64,000 nt of DNA from Nonomuraea thailandensis (GCF_024172165.1 NZ_JAMZEB010000002.1:7213501-7277500); one strand, 5' to 3'. Counted from the stretch's first letter, positions 39,344-48,412 are shown. Numbers and translations are program-made. Notes: generated from the letters alone by a model not told the origin.

Positions 39344-39370
39344 AACCTAAAACATATGGTTTCAAAGGTT
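39344..39370. promoter_or_regulatory. Nested dyads between the PotA-like and gntR genes
   Basis: AACCT (39344-39348) and AGGTT (39366-39370) are inverted arms around an inner AAAC-ATATG-GTTT dyad, in strongly AT-rich sequence next to the ATPase start. It is the most likely GntR operator. Confidence 0.5.
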
Positions 39371-39424
39371 TTACGACAAGGGCGTCTCCTGTATCAATGT
39401 CGTTGACGCTGGGGAAGGTGGGGC

Positions 39425-40195
39425 ATGGCGACGAGTGGATCCCACCTGGCCGTGTTCGCACCCGTGGGGGGCGCCGGCCGGGTGGACGCGGTCGTGCGCC
39501 GGCTCTCCGACGCCATCGCGCTCGGGCTGCTGGCCGACGGGGAGCAGCTGCCCAGCGAGGCCGAGCTGGCCGCGCTGCTCGGGGTCTCCACGGTCACGCT
39601 GCGGGAGGCGCTCATGGCGCTGCGGCAGCAGGGGCTGGTCGAGACGCGGCGCGGACGGGGCGGCGGCAGCTTCGTCCGCACGCCGAGCGAGCCGCCCGAG
39701 CTGGGGGCACGGCTGCGCGCGTTCACCGTGGACGAGCTGCGCGACCTGGGCGACCACTACGCGGCCATCGCCGGCGCGGCGGCCCGGCTGGCGGCCCTGC
39801 GGGCGCTGCCCGGAGACGTGGCGCCGCTGCGGCGCACGCTGGACGCCATGGCCCGCGCCGGCTCACGTGAAAGCAGGGCCGGGCCCGGGCTCGGCGCCGA
39901 CGCCAGGGCCGTCTTGCGCCGCCTCGACGGGCGGTTCCACATCGAGGTGGCGGCGGCGTCGCAGTCGGCACGACTCACTCAGGAGGAGATCCGGTTACAG
40001 GCCGACATCGGGCCGTTGCTCTGGCTTCCGTACGACGAGCCCGGCGGGCACGATGAGGCCACGGCCCAGCATCGCGCCATCGCCGAGGCCATCCGCCGCG
40101 GAGACCCCGGCCAGGCCCGCGACCTGGCCGAACAGCATGTGCTCGACGCGATCGAACGGCTGATCGAGCTGCGGTTGCGGCTGGCGGACGCCTGA
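39425..40195 (+). CDS. GntR-family (FadR-type) transcriptional regulator
   Basis: The 256-residue protein has an N-terminal winged HTH with LPSEAELAALLGVSTVTLREAL and the Gly-rich wing RGRGGGSFV. An all-helical FCD-type ligand domain follows, with HDEATAQHRAIAEAIRRGD near the end supplying metal-site histidines. It is divergent from the polyamine-type transporter and followed 67 bp later by a Cache-domain protein on the same strand, so it probably regulates the transporter in response to its substrate or a breakdown product. Confidence 0.88.
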   Translation: MATSGSHLAVFAPVGGAGRVDAVVRRLSDAIALGLLADGEQLPSEAELAALLGVSTVTLREALMALRQQGLVETRRGRGGGSFVRTPSEPPELGARLRAFTVDELRDLGDHYAAIAGAAARLAALRALPGDVAPLRRTLDAMARAGSRESRAGPGLGADARAVLRRLDGRFHIEVAAASQSARLTQEEIRLQADIGPLLWLPYDEPGGHDEATAQHRAIAEAIRRGDPGQARDLAEQHVLDAIERLIELRLRLADA

Positions 40196-40262
40196 CCGCG
40201 CGCCGCGGCTCGCCGGCCGTCGCCCGTGGCGGGCGCGACCACAGGCACGGAGGTAGCGCGCG

Positions 40263-40985
40263 ATGCCCCAGCCCTCGACTCCCACCACCACGGCCGCCCG
40301 CGTCGAACGGGCCGTCTCCCGCGTCGCCGGGACGGCGCGGGGCGTGTTCGCCGCCCTGGACGAGGTCCGCGACCGCACGGCCGCGCTCGCCCGGACGCGA
40401 AGCCCCCTGGCCAAGGCGGACCTGGCCGAGCTGCGGCCCGCGCTCTTCCGCCACCTCGGCGGGCTCGTCGCGGGCATCGGGTTCATCGCCGCTCCGGGGC
40501 TGCTGGCGGACGCGCCGTGGTACCTGGAGTGGTGGCAGGACGACTCCTCGGGCCCGCCGGTGCAGCTCCTGCGCAACCTCGACCCGGCCAGCAGCGCGTT
40601 CTACGACTACACGCACTGGGAGTGGTACACGGGGCCGAGCGAGGGGGCCGAGCGGACGATCTGCGGCCCGTACGTGGACTACCTGTGCACCGACGAGTAC
40701 AGCCTCACGCTGTCGGTGCCGGTGACGGCGGGGGGCGCGTTCGTCGGGGTGGCGGCGGCCGACGTGTTCGTGCGGCGGTTCGAGGAGGCGGTCGTGCCGG
40801 CGCTGCGGGAGGTGCCGGTGCCCGCGTTCGTGATCAGCGCGGCGGGGCGGATCGTGGCGTCCAACACCGCCAAGTGGATCGGCGGGTCGGCGTTCCGCGG
40901 CGAGGCGGGCTTCGGCGTGCATCCGTGCGGCGGGCTGCCGCTGTCACTCGTCGCCGCAAAGGACGCAAGCCTCTTGCGCTTATAA
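40263..40985 (+). CDS. Cache-domain protein
   Basis: The 240-residue protein matches the Cache (PAS-like extracellular sensor) fold: GLVAGIGFIAAPGLLADAPWYLEWW, then the aromatic-rich DYTHWEWYTG and a final SVPVTAGGAFVGVAAADV strand pair. Unlike most Cache proteins it has no signal peptide or membrane segment and no output domain, so it seems to be a free cytosolic ligand-binding protein. Its place next to gntR and a polyamine importer suggests it senses or buffers the same compound. The stop codon lies within a terminator hairpin. Confidence 0.72.
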   Translation: MPQPSTPTTTAARVERAVSRVAGTARGVFAALDEVRDRTAALARTRSPLAKADLAELRPALFRHLGGLVAGIGFIAAPGLLADAPWYLEWWQDDSSGPPVQLLRNLDPASSAFYDYTHWEWYTGPSEGAERTICGPYVDYLCTDEYSLTLSVPVTAGGAFVGVAAADVFVRRFEEAVVPALREVPVPAFVISAAGRIVASNTAKWIGGSAFRGEAGFGVHPCGGLPLSLVAAKDASLLRL

Positions 40986-40992
40986 CGCAAGA
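40972..40992 (+). terminator. Terminator hairpin of the gntR/Cache unit
   Basis: TCTTGCG (40972-40978) pairs with CGCAAGA (40986-40992) around a 7-base loop that contains the stop codon of the Cache-domain gene. Confidence 0.5.
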
Positions 40993-41086
40993 ATTTGAGG
41001 TAACACCGAAACTAGTTCACAGGGCCTTGTGGAGCGGCGTGCGTTGAGCCTAGATTCGCCTCACCCCCCGAGAGAATCGAGCACGC

Positions 41087-43081
41087 ATGCCCCGCTCCGC
41101 CCTCACCGCGGCGCTCCTCGCCGCCGCCGTGGCCTGCGGCCTCCTGGCAACGCCCGCCCCGCCGGCCTCGGCCGGCTCCGCCGCGCCCGTCGTGACCCGG
41201 GCGGCCCTCGATCCGGCCCTGGTCGCGGGCCGGGGAGCCACCGTGGCCTTCGCCGAGCAGGAGGCGGAGAACGCCGTGACGTCCGGCACGATCATCGGGC
41301 CTGACCGCACCGCGTACACGCTGCCCGCCGAGGCGTCGGGGCGCAGAGCGGTGCGGCTGACGCCGGGGCAGCACGTCGAGTTCACCCTGCCCGCCAGGGC
41401 GAACGCGATCACCGTGCGCTACAGCATCCCCGACGCGCCCGGCGGAGGCGGCATCACCGCGCCGCTCGACGTCACCGTCAACGGCGGGCGCCGCACCACC
41501 ATGACGCTGACGTCGCAGTACACCTGGCTGTACAACCAGTACCCGTTCTCCAACGACCCCGGCGCCGGTCTGCTGCACCCCGACTGGTGGATCACCGAGT
41601 GCGCGTGCGTGCCCAGCGCGACCACTCCCCCGCCGGTGATCGCCAAGCCGTTCCGGCCGAACCACTTCTACGACGAGCAGCGCCTGCTCCTGGGCCGCAC
41701 GTACCGGGCGGGCGACCGCGTGCGGCTGACGGTCCCGGCGGGCAGCAGGGCCGGGTGGACGGTCATCGACCTGCTCGACTCCGAGCTCGTCGGCCCGCCG
41801 AAGGTCGAGCCGCGGGCGGCCAACGTGCTGGCGTTCGGCGCGGACCCGACCGGGCGGCGCGACTCCGCCGGGGCCATCGACAAGGCCATCGCCCACGCCA
41901 AGCGCAAGCGGCTGAAGGTGTACCTGCCGCCGGGGACGTACCAGGTGAACCGGCACATCATCGTGGACGACGTGACGATCACCGGCGCGGGCAACTGGTA
42001 CACGATCGTCAAGGGCCGCGAGGTCGCCCTGCCGAGCCCCGCCCCGGACGGCTCCGTGCACACGGGCGTCGGCTTCTACGGCAGGCCCGCCTCGGAGGGC
42101 GGCAGCCGCGACGTGCACCTGTCGGACTTCGCGATCGAGGGCGACGTACGCGAACGCGTCGACACCGACCAGGTCAACGGCGTCGGCGGCGCGATGAGCG
42201 ACTCGACCGTCGACGGCCTGCACATCCGGCACACCAAGGTCGGCATGTGGTTCGACGGCCCGATGACGAACCTGCGGATCACGAACAACATCATCGTCGA
42301 CCAGATCGCCGACGCCATCAACTTCCACACCGGCGTCTCCGGCTCCCTCGTGGCGAACAACTTCATCCGCAACACCGGCGACGACGCCCTGGCCATGTGG
42401 TCGGAGAAGAGCGCCAACACGGGCAACACGATCGACCACAACACCGTGCAGACGCCCGTGCTGGCCAACGGCATCGCCGTCTACGGCGGCACCGACAACA
42501 CGATCTCCGGCAACCTCGTCGCCGACCCGATCAGGGAGGGCAGCGCGCTCCAGGTCGGCTCCCGCTTCGGCGCCGAACCGTTCGCGGGGCGGCTGGACAT
42601 CACCGGCAACACCACCGTGCGGTCGGGGACGTACGAGCTGAACTGGAACATCGGGCTGGGCGCCATCTGGTTCTACGCGCTGGAGCGGGACATCTCCGCC
42701 GACATCCGGGTGACCGGCAACGACTTCCTCGACAACACCTACAACGCGATCATGCTGGTCAGCGAGTGGTCGGTGAAGGACCTGTACGCGATCGACGGCG
42801 TGCGCTTCAAGGACATCCGGGTGGACGGCACCGGCACGTCGGTGGTCAGCGCGCGGGTGAAGGGCTCGGCCACGTTCGAGAACGTCGACGCCCGGAACGT
42901 GGGGGCGGTCGGCGTCAACAACTGCGGCTCGTTCGGCTTTCCCGCGACGGGCTCGGAGTTCTCGCTCGCGGACGGCGGCGGGAACGACGGCGGCTGGCTG
43001 GCTCCGTGGCTCCTGCCCAACACCATCACCTGCGACGACCGCCCACCGGTCGTCCCGCCCCCGGCCCCGTCCCCCTGGTGA
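41087..43081 (+). CDS. Secreted right-handed beta-helix protein with CBM35-like module
   Basis: The 664-residue precursor has a signal peptide (residues ~1-29, ending PASA-G). A CBM6/CBM35-like beta-sandwich follows (AEQEAENAVTSG to VTVNGGRR), and then a long parallel beta-helix with turns such as VLAFGADPTGRRDSAGAIDKAI and NTGDDALAMWSE. The order matches secreted GH87/GH55-type alpha- or beta-glucan hydrolases and pectate-lyase-superfamily proteins. The exact family is not certain. It ends with a Pro-rich tail (RPPVVPPPAPSPW). It probably attacks a fungal or plant cell-wall polysaccharide. Confidence 0.75.
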   Translation: MPRSALTAALLAAAVACGLLATPAPPASAGSAAPVVTRAALDPALVAGRGATVAFAEQEAENAVTSGTIIGPDRTAYTLPAEASGRRAVRLTPGQHVEFTLPARANAITVRYSIPDAPGGGGITAPLDVTVNGGRRTTMTLTSQYTWLYNQYPFSNDPGAGLLHPDWWITECACVPSATTPPPVIAKPFRPNHFYDEQRLLLGRTYRAGDRVRLTVPAGSRAGWTVIDLLDSELVGPPKVEPRAANVLAFGADPTGRRDSAGAIDKAIAHAKRKRLKVYLPPGTYQVNRHIIVDDVTITGAGNWYTIVKGREVALPSPAPDGSVHTGVGFYGRPASEGGSRDVHLSDFAIEGDVRERVDTDQVNGVGGAMSDSTVDGLHIRHTKVGMWFDGPMTNLRITNNIIVDQIADAINFHTGVSGSLVANNFIRNTGDDALAMWSEKSANTGNTIDHNTVQTPVLANGIAVYGGTDNTISGNLVADPIREGSALQVGSRFGAEPFAGRLDITGNTTVRSGTYELNWNIGLGAIWFYALERDISADIRVTGNDFLDNTYNAIMLVSEWSVKDLYAIDGVRFKDIRVDGTGTSVVSARVKGSATFENVDARNVGAVGVNNCGSFGFPATGSEFSLADGGGNDGGWLAPWLLPNTITCDDRPPVVPPPAPSPW

Positions 43082-43092
43082 CCGCGACCAGC

Positions 43093-43127
43093 GCCCCGCC
43101 GCAGCCGCATCCGCTGCGCGGCGGGGC
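43093..43127. terminator. Hairpin after the beta-helix gene
   Basis: GCCCCGCCGCAGC pairs with a complementary arm ending at 43127, with one bulged base and a 7-base loop, starting 11 bases past the stop. Confidence 0.55.
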
Positions 43128-43215
43128 ATGGTGCGAGGGAGCAGGAGGCGGCACGATGCCCGAGACGCCGGACGCGGGGCACGCGACGCAGGGCGCGAGG
43201 CGCGGGGCGGGGTTG

Positions 43216-44100
43216 TCAGGGGGTGGGGAAGAGGTCGCGGAAGTTGCGGACGACCGGGTTGGGGTCGCCGGTGCGCCAGGTGACGTCCAGCGTGACGACC
43301 CTGGTCGCCGGTGACAGCGGCCGGAACACCACGTCACCACGCCGCAACCGGGCCACCGACTCCGGCACGATCGACACCCCGATCCCCGCCGCCACCAGCC
43401 CCACGATCGTCTGCATCTGCACGGCCTCCTGCACGATCGCGGGCTCGAACCCGGCCGCCCTGGCCACGGCCGTGATCTGGTCGTACAACGCGCTCCCGTA
43501 CCGCCGGGGGAACATCACGAACGGCTCCCCCGCCAGCGCCGACGCCGGGAGCGGCGCGCGGGTGGCGAGGGGGTGCCCGCTGGGCAGGGCGGCCAGCAGC
43601 AGCTCCCGCGCCACCGTACGGGTGGACAGCACCTCGGCGGCGGGCCCGGCCAGCGGCGCGTGCAGGAGCCCCACGTCGAGCAGGCCCTGCCGCAGCTCCT
43701 CCGCCTGCTGCGCGGTGGTCAGCTCGCGCAGCTCGACCTGGACGCCCGGGTAGCGGGCGCGGAAGCGGCGCAGCACGCGCGGCAGCGTGAGGTTCGTGGC
43801 CGACCCGACGAAGCCGATCGCCAGCCGCCCCGCCTCGCCCCTGCCCGCCCGCCTGGCCGCCTCGGCCGCCAGCTCGGCGTGCGCCAGGCTGTTGCGCGCC
43901 TGCGCGACGAACGCCTCGCCCGCCGCGGTGAGGCGCACCTGCCTGGTCGTGCGCTCGAACAGGCGCACGCCGAGCTCCTCCTCCAGCTTGCCGATCTGCT
44001 GGCTGAACGGCGGCTGGCGGACACCCTCACGCAGCGCGGCCCGGCCGAAGTTGAGCTCCTCGGCCAGCGCCACGGCGTAGCGGAGCTGCTGGAGATTCAT
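43216..44100 (-). CDS. LysR-family transcriptional regulator
   Basis: The 294-residue protein has the LysR winged HTH at residues ~1-60 (LRYAVALAEELNFGRAALREG, QPPFSQQIGKLEEELG), a linker helix and a PBP-like effector domain. It follows the FAH-fold gene on the same strand after 32 bp, so it is probably co-transcribed with it instead of divergent, which is unusual for LysR control of a neighbour. ATG 44100 gives the standard LysR N-terminus MNLQQLRY. Confidence 0.88.
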   Translation of the reverse strand: MNLQQLRYAVALAEELNFGRAALREGVRQPPFSQQIGKLEEELGVRLFERTTRQVRLTAAGEAFVAQARNSLAHAELAAEAARRAGRGEAGRLAIGFVGSATNLTLPRVLRRFRARYPGVQVELRELTTAQQAEELRQGLLDVGLLHAPLAGPAAEVLSTRTVARELLLAALPSGHPLATRAPLPASALAGEPFVMFPRRYGSALYDQITAVARAAGFEPAIVQEAVQMQTIVGLVAAGIGVSIVPESVARLRRGDVVFRPLSPATRVVTLDVTWRTGDPNPVVRNFRDLFPTP

Positions 44101-44132
44101 ACGCCGGTTATATCAACGGCGGCGGATTCATC

Positions 44133-44999
44133 TCAGGTCGCGGTGGGCACGCCCCTGACCACCGTGGTCGACAGCGTGCCGATCTCGCCGATGCCGATGG
44201 TGACCGTGTCGCCGTCGTTCAGCGTGAACGGCAGGTCAGGCACCAGGCACGTGCCGGTGGCCAGCACGGCGCCGTCGGGGAAGACGTCGGCGCGGTAGAG
44301 GTAGCCGGCCAGGTCGTCCAGCCGCCGGTTGAGCTGCGAGGTGCTGGCCTTGCCCTCCCACACGGTCCGCCCCGCCCTGGCGATGGCGAGCGAGATGTCC
44401 AGCGCGTACGGGTCGGCGACCTCCCACGCGGGCCTGATGGCCGGCCCGACCGCGCAACCGCCCAGGTAGATCTTGGCCTGCGGCAGGTAGAGCGGGTTGA
44501 CGCCCTCGATCGTGCGCGAGCTGACGTCGTCCACGACCGTGTAGCCGACGATCTCCCCGGACGCGTTCAGCACCAGGCCGAGCTCCGGCTCGGGCACGTC
44601 GATCTCGGAGTCCTCGCGGACGGCGATGCGCCCGCCGTGCCCGGCCACCTTCCACGCCACCGACTTGAAGAACAGCTCGGGCCGCTCGGCGTCGTACACC
44701 AGCTCGTACACGTCGGCGGCCCGCTCGCTCTCCAGCACCCGCGCCTCCCGCGAGCGCCGGTACGTCACGCCGGCCGCCCACACCTCCATGCGCCCGTCCA
44801 CCGGAGGCAGCAGCGTCACGGAGCCGGACGGGTGCCGGGTCCCGTCCGCGGACGCGCAGCGTTCCCGCAGCTCATCGGAGGACAGGCGGAGCAGCTCCCC
44901 CACGCTGGTGATCCCCGCCAGCTCCACCACCTGCTCACCGTCGTCGACACCGACCGCGTCGGCACTGGTCAGAGGGCTGGTGAACCGTACGATCTGCAT
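44133..44999 (-). CDS. Fumarylacetoacetate hydrolase-fold enzyme, perhaps a sugar-acid dehydratase
   Basis: The 288-residue protein carries the FAH catalytic and metal segment: RPELFFKS, the EPELGLV glutamates and the aspartate pair in VVDDVSS. The stretch WAAGVTYRRSREARVLESE is characteristic of the subfamily that includes 2-keto-3-deoxy-pentonate dehydratases, so dehydration of a keto-deoxy sugar acid is more likely than tyrosine catabolism; this is inference. ATG 44999 follows GGAG. A TCATC-C-GATGA dyad lies 37 bp upstream. It is co-oriented with the lysR gene that follows it. Confidence 0.78.
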   Translation of the reverse strand: MQIVRFTSPLTSADAVGVDDGEQVVELAGITSVGELLRLSSDELRERCASADGTRHPSGSVTLLPPVDGRMEVWAAGVTYRRSREARVLESERAADVYELVYDAERPELFFKSVAWKVAGHGGRIAVREDSEIDVPEPELGLVLNASGEIVGYTVVDDVSSRTIEGVNPLYLPQAKIYLGGCAVGPAIRPAWEVADPYALDISLAIARAGRTVWEGKASTSQLNRRLDDLAGYLYRADVFPDGAVLATGTCLVPDLPFTLNDGDTVTIGIGEIGTLSTTVVRGVPTAT

Positions 45000-45035
45000 G
45001 CCTGCTCCTAGCTCCATCAGACGAGGGGGCACTTG

Positions 45036-45046
45036 TCATCCGATGA
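45036..45046. promoter_or_regulatory. Dyad TCATC-C-GATGA upstream of the FAH-fold gene
   Basis: A perfect 11-bp dyad, flanked by roughly complementary G- and C-runs, in the promoter region of the FAH-fold gene. Similar dyads are used by GntR-type regulators of sugar-acid catabolism as far as I recall, which would fit the enzyme. Confidence 0.4.
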
Positions 45047-45096
45047 ATGTCCCCTATGGGATCAATTTAGTAGTTCGCCGGGGCGAGCGGGAGGGC

Positions 45097-46644
45097 TCAG
45101 ACGACCTCGAAATCGGCCATCATCGCCATGTCCTCGTGTTCGAGGTTGTGGCAGTGGAGCATGTAGCGGCCCCGGTGGCCGTCGAAGCGGGCCAGCACGT
45201 CCACGACCTCGTACGGGCGCACGTCCACGGTGTCCTTCCAGCCGGCGTCCGTGGCGGCGGGCGGCCTGCCGTTCCTGGCCAGCACCTGGAAGTGGGCCAG
45301 GTGCACGTGCACGGGGTGGTGGAAGTCGCTGGTCAGCCGCCAGATCTCGGCGGTGCCGAGGCGCGGGCGGGCCAGCGGCGCGCCGGGCCTGTAGCGGTGG
45401 CCGTTGATGGTCCAGGCATCGTTCGTCCTGCGGAAGTCGAACGTGCGGGTGGCGACGGGGCGTGGCCGCCGGGGCGGGCGGGACAGGGTGGCAGGCACGG
45501 CGGTGTCGTCGGGCGCTCTGCGGGTGACGACGAAGCGCATGACCTTCCCCGCCGGGCCGTCGGCCAGGGTGTTGAGCAGGGTGATCTCGCTGCCGGGCGG
45601 GTAGGCGGAGAAATCCACGACGACGTCGTACCGCTCGCCGGGAGCCATGGTGATCGCGTCGTGCACGATCGGCGCGGCCAGCAGGCCGGAGTCGCTGCCG
45701 ATCTGGGTGAACCGGCCGCCGGGAGAGAGCCGGAGCCGGTACCTGCGGGCGTTGGAGGCGTTCACCAGGCGCAGCCGGTGCCGCGTGGCCGTCACCTCGG
45801 CCACCGGCCAGGGCGCGCCGTTGACCAGGATCACGTCGCCCTCCACGCCTTCCATGTAGTCGGCGTCGAGGGCGTGGGTGTCGTCGGCCGGCCCGTGCCC
45901 ACCGCCGCCGTGCCCACCGCCGCCGTGCCCGCCGCCGCTGTGCCCGGGCGCGTGGTGTGCGGCGTGCGGGTAACGGATGGAGCCGTCCTCCTCGAACGCC
46001 CTGTCGCAGATCATCAGCGGCAGCTCCCGCTCGCCCCTGGGCAGCGGCAGCGCGTCCTCCTCCTCGTCCCGGACCAGCGCCATCCCGGCCAGCCCGCGCC
46101 ACACCTGCGGCGCGGTGAAGTCCATCCGGTGGTCGTGGTACCAGAGCGTGGCGGCCCGCTGCTCCACCGGGTAGCGGTAGTCCCTGACGACCTGGTGGCG
46201 CACCTCGCCGGGGTGGGCGTGCGGGGAGGAGTAGCCGGCGGGCACGACGAGGTCGGTCGGGTAGCCGTCCGACTCGGGCGGGGTGACGCCGCCGTGCAGG
46301 TGGGTGGAGGTGGGCACGGGCAGCTCGTTGCGCACGCCGATCACGGCGGGCGCGCCGCGCCGCAGCTCGAACGTGGGCCCGGGGAAGGTGCCGCCGTACC
46401 CCCACACCTCGGTGCGCAGCCCGGGCAGGATCTCGACGGCCGCCACCCGCTGCGTCACCTCGTACCGGCCGGGGCTCACCGGCCGGGCCACCTCGGGGAT
46501 CGGCAACGGCACGGTGAACGGCTCGGGCAGCCGCACCCTGCCGGCCAGGAACTCGCCCGCGCTCTCGCGCCCGCCGCCGCACCCGGCCACGGCCAGGCCG
46601 GCCCCGCCCAGCACGCCGAGGAACGCCCTCCTGGAGACCCTCAT
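45097..46644 (-). CDS. Tat-exported multicopper oxidase
   Basis: The 515-residue protein begins with a twin-arginine signal (VSRRAFLGVLGG) that ends in a lipobox-like VAGC, so it is likely a folded, lipid-anchored exoprotein. All four copper-binding segments are present: HLHGG, WYHDH, HPVHVH and HCHNLEHEDM. The last supplies the type 1 site with methionine, as in CueO/CotA-like oxidases. A His/Gly-rich insertion (residues ~230-255) comes from a short DNA repeat and may bind extra copper. It overlaps the stop of the upstream membrane-protein gene (ATGA). Copper detoxification or phenol oxidation is likely. Confidence 0.9.
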   Translation of the reverse strand: MRVSRRAFLGVLGGAGLAVAGCGGGRESAGEFLAGRVRLPEPFTVPLPIPEVARPVSPGRYEVTQRVAAVEILPGLRTEVWGYGGTFPGPTFELRRGAPAVIGVRNELPVPTSTHLHGGVTPPESDGYPTDLVVPAGYSSPHAHPGEVRHQVVRDYRYPVEQRAATLWYHDHRMDFTAPQVWRGLAGMALVRDEEEDALPLPRGERELPLMICDRAFEEDGSIRYPHAAHHAPGHSGGGHGGGGHGGGGHGPADDTHALDADYMEGVEGDVILVNGAPWPVAEVTATRHRLRLVNASNARRYRLRLSPGGRFTQIGSDSGLLAAPIVHDAITMAPGERYDVVVDFSAYPPGSEITLLNTLADGPAGKVMRFVVTRRAPDDTAVPATLSRPPRRPRPVATRTFDFRRTNDAWTINGHRYRPGAPLARPRLGTAEIWRLTSDFHHPVHVHLAHFQVLARNGRPPAATDAGWKDTVDVRPYEVVDVLARFDGHRGRYMLHCHNLEHEDMAMMADFEVV

Positions 46645-47048
46645 GCCGCACCCGCCCGGCGCAGACCCAGCCACGTCCAGGCCGTGAAGACGGCCGACAG
46701 GCCGAAGATCGCCATCCCGAGCGGGAAGTGCCCCGCGATGATCCGGTGCTGGCCCAGCACCACCTGCACCGTCTCCAGCGCCACCAGCGCCGCGCCGGCC
46801 GCCGCCGGCCACCACGCCCCCCTGCCGGGCCGCCACAGCAGGACGGCCGCCAGGAGCTGCAGGTAGAGCATGCTGTGGGTGACGCCGCCGTTGTTACGGT
46901 GCCAGGTCAGCAGGTCGACGTCGCCGGTGACGAACAGCCCGGCCAGGGCCGCCTGCGCGAGCACGCCCGCCAGGTGCGCCGTCGCCGTCACCCGCAGCGA
47001 CCAGACGATCCAGCCGCGCGGCGCCGGTGTGGAGTTCGAGGAGGTCAT
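46641..47048 (-). CDS. Small integral membrane protein, multicopper oxidase partner
   Basis: The 135-residue protein has four hydrophobic segments and conserved-looking histidines in loops (TWHRNNGGVTHSM, LGQHRIIAGHFPLG). It precedes the multicopper oxidase gene and overlaps its start by 4 bp, so the two are co-expressed. The histidines facing the membrane surface could bind copper or heme, perhaps linking the oxidase to the membrane. The family is not one I recognise. ATG 47048 is chosen with AAGGAG about 10 bases upstream. Confidence 0.7.
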   Translation of the reverse strand: MTSSNSTPAPRGWIVWSLRVTATAHLAGVLAQAALAGLFVTGDVDLLTWHRNNGGVTHSMLYLQLLAAVLLWRPGRGAWWPAAAGAALVALETVQVVLGQHRIIAGHFPLGMAIFGLSAVFTAWTWLGLRRAGAA

Positions 47049-47194
47049 GCCAGGAATGCTCCTTCGGCGGGCCGGCCGGCCACATCCCACGCCGGACGGC
47101 ACCGCGCCGTACTCCCGGGGGCGTACGCGGCGTGCCCGGCACCGGGAACGTACGCCCCGGGGATGACGACTCCCCCAAGGACGATCGCTAACTT

Positions 47195-48412
47195 ATGGGC
47201 ATGGACAGCCGCAGAACGGACGCGCTCATCGCGCTGGGCAGCCTGGTGACGATCGTGCCGGCCACGTACGCGAACCTGTCGTGGACGGGCCCGTACGAGC
47301 GGCCGCTCGACCCCGCCGGGCTGGCGCTGATCACGATCGCGGCCCTGTCGCTGGCCTACCGGCGCACCGCCCCGCTGGCCGCCGGGATCGTCGCGGCGGC
47401 CTGCGGCGTCGTGTACTACGCCGCCCACTACCCGGGCGTGTTCGCCGCCGCGCCGGCGCTGGCCGCGATCTACACCCTGGCGGTGCTGGGCCGGCGCGCG
47501 GACGCGATCTGGCTGGCGATCGGGCTGGCCGTGCCGGTGTACGGGCTGATGGCACTGTCGTCCGACGACCCGGCGGCGGGCAACTGGATGACGTTGCTGA
47601 GCGGCTGGCTGGTGGCCATGGTGGTCGTCGGCGAGGTGACCAGGAGCCGGCGCGCGTACCTGCGCGAGGTGGAGCAGCGGGCTGAGGCGGAGGCGCAGCG
47701 GGCGCGGGCCGAGGCGCAGCGGGCCGAGGCCATGACGCGGCACGCCGAGGCGGTCGAGCAGCGGGCGCTGGAGGCCGAGCGCACCCGGGAGGAGGCCGCC
47801 CTGCGGCGGGCCGGCGAGGAGCGGTTGTGGATCGCCCAGGAGCTGCACGACTCGCTCACCCACAGCATCTCCGTGGTCAACGTGCAGGCGGCGCTGGCCG
47901 TGGAGCTGCTGGACAGGAAGCCCGAGCGGGTCAGGGAGGCGCTGGCCGCGATCAAGGAGTCGGGGCACGAGGCGATGGACGAGCTGCGCGCCACGCTGGG
48001 CGTGCTGCGGCAGGGCGAGACGGAGGGGGCCGAGGCGGGGCTGTCCGGGCTGCCGCGCCTGGTGTCCAGGGCGGAGGGGGCGGGCCTGCGGGTGGCGCAC
48101 ACGGTCTCGGGCGAGCCGTACGCGCTGCCGCCCGAGACGGACCGGGCCGCGTACCGGATCGCCCAGGAGGCGCTCACCAACGTGCTGCGGCACGCGGGCG
48201 CGGCGGCGGTCACGGTGGCCGTCGAATACGATCGCTCGAAGGTCGTGCTGCGGGTGGAGAACGACGGCGAGCCGGGCACGCCCGGGCCGGGGATGGGGTT
48301 GATCGGGATGCGCGAGCGCGCGGTCGCCGTCGGCGGTTCCCTCACGGCGGGCCCCGGCGAGCGCGGCGGCTTCACGGTGCGCGCCGAGCTCCCGGCCGGA
48401 GCGGCCGCATGA
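47195..48412 (+). CDS. Two-component sensor histidine kinase, NarL-partner type
   Basis: The 405-residue kinase has about four membrane segments in residues 1-145, then an Ala/Glu/Arg-rich coiled coil (residues ~150-210), and a HisKA_3 domain with the phospho-acceptor H218 in QELHDSLTHSI. A C-terminal HATPase ends it (EALTNVLRHAG, GMGLIGMRERA). It has no large extracellular domain, so it may sense the membrane or an internal signal. It overlaps its response regulator by 4 bp. It is divergent from the copper-oxidase operon, which it might control. Confidence 0.9.
   Translation: MGMDSRRTDALIALGSLVTIVPATYANLSWTGPYERPLDPAGLALITIAALSLAYRRTAPLAAGIVAAACGVVYYAAHYPGVFAAAPALAAIYTLAVLGRRADAIWLAIGLAVPVYGLMALSSDDPAAGNWMTLLSGWLVAMVVVGEVTRSRRAYLREVEQRAEAEAQRARAEAQRAEAMTRHAEAVEQRALEAERTREEAALRRAGEERLWIAQELHDSLTHSISVVNVQAALAVELLDRKPERVREALAAIKESGHEAMDELRATLGVLRQGETEGAEAGLSGLPRLVSRAEGAGLRVAHTVSGEPYALPPETDRAAYRIAQEALTNVLRHAGAAAVTVAVEYDRSKVVLRVENDGEPGTPGPGMGLIGMRERAVAVGGSLTAGPGERGGFTVRAELPAGAAA

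Noticed and set aside
45890..45955. Short repeats considered as a CRISPR-like or regulatory array
   Set aside because: They lie within the multicopper oxidase frame and encode its His/Gly stretch; there are no spacers.
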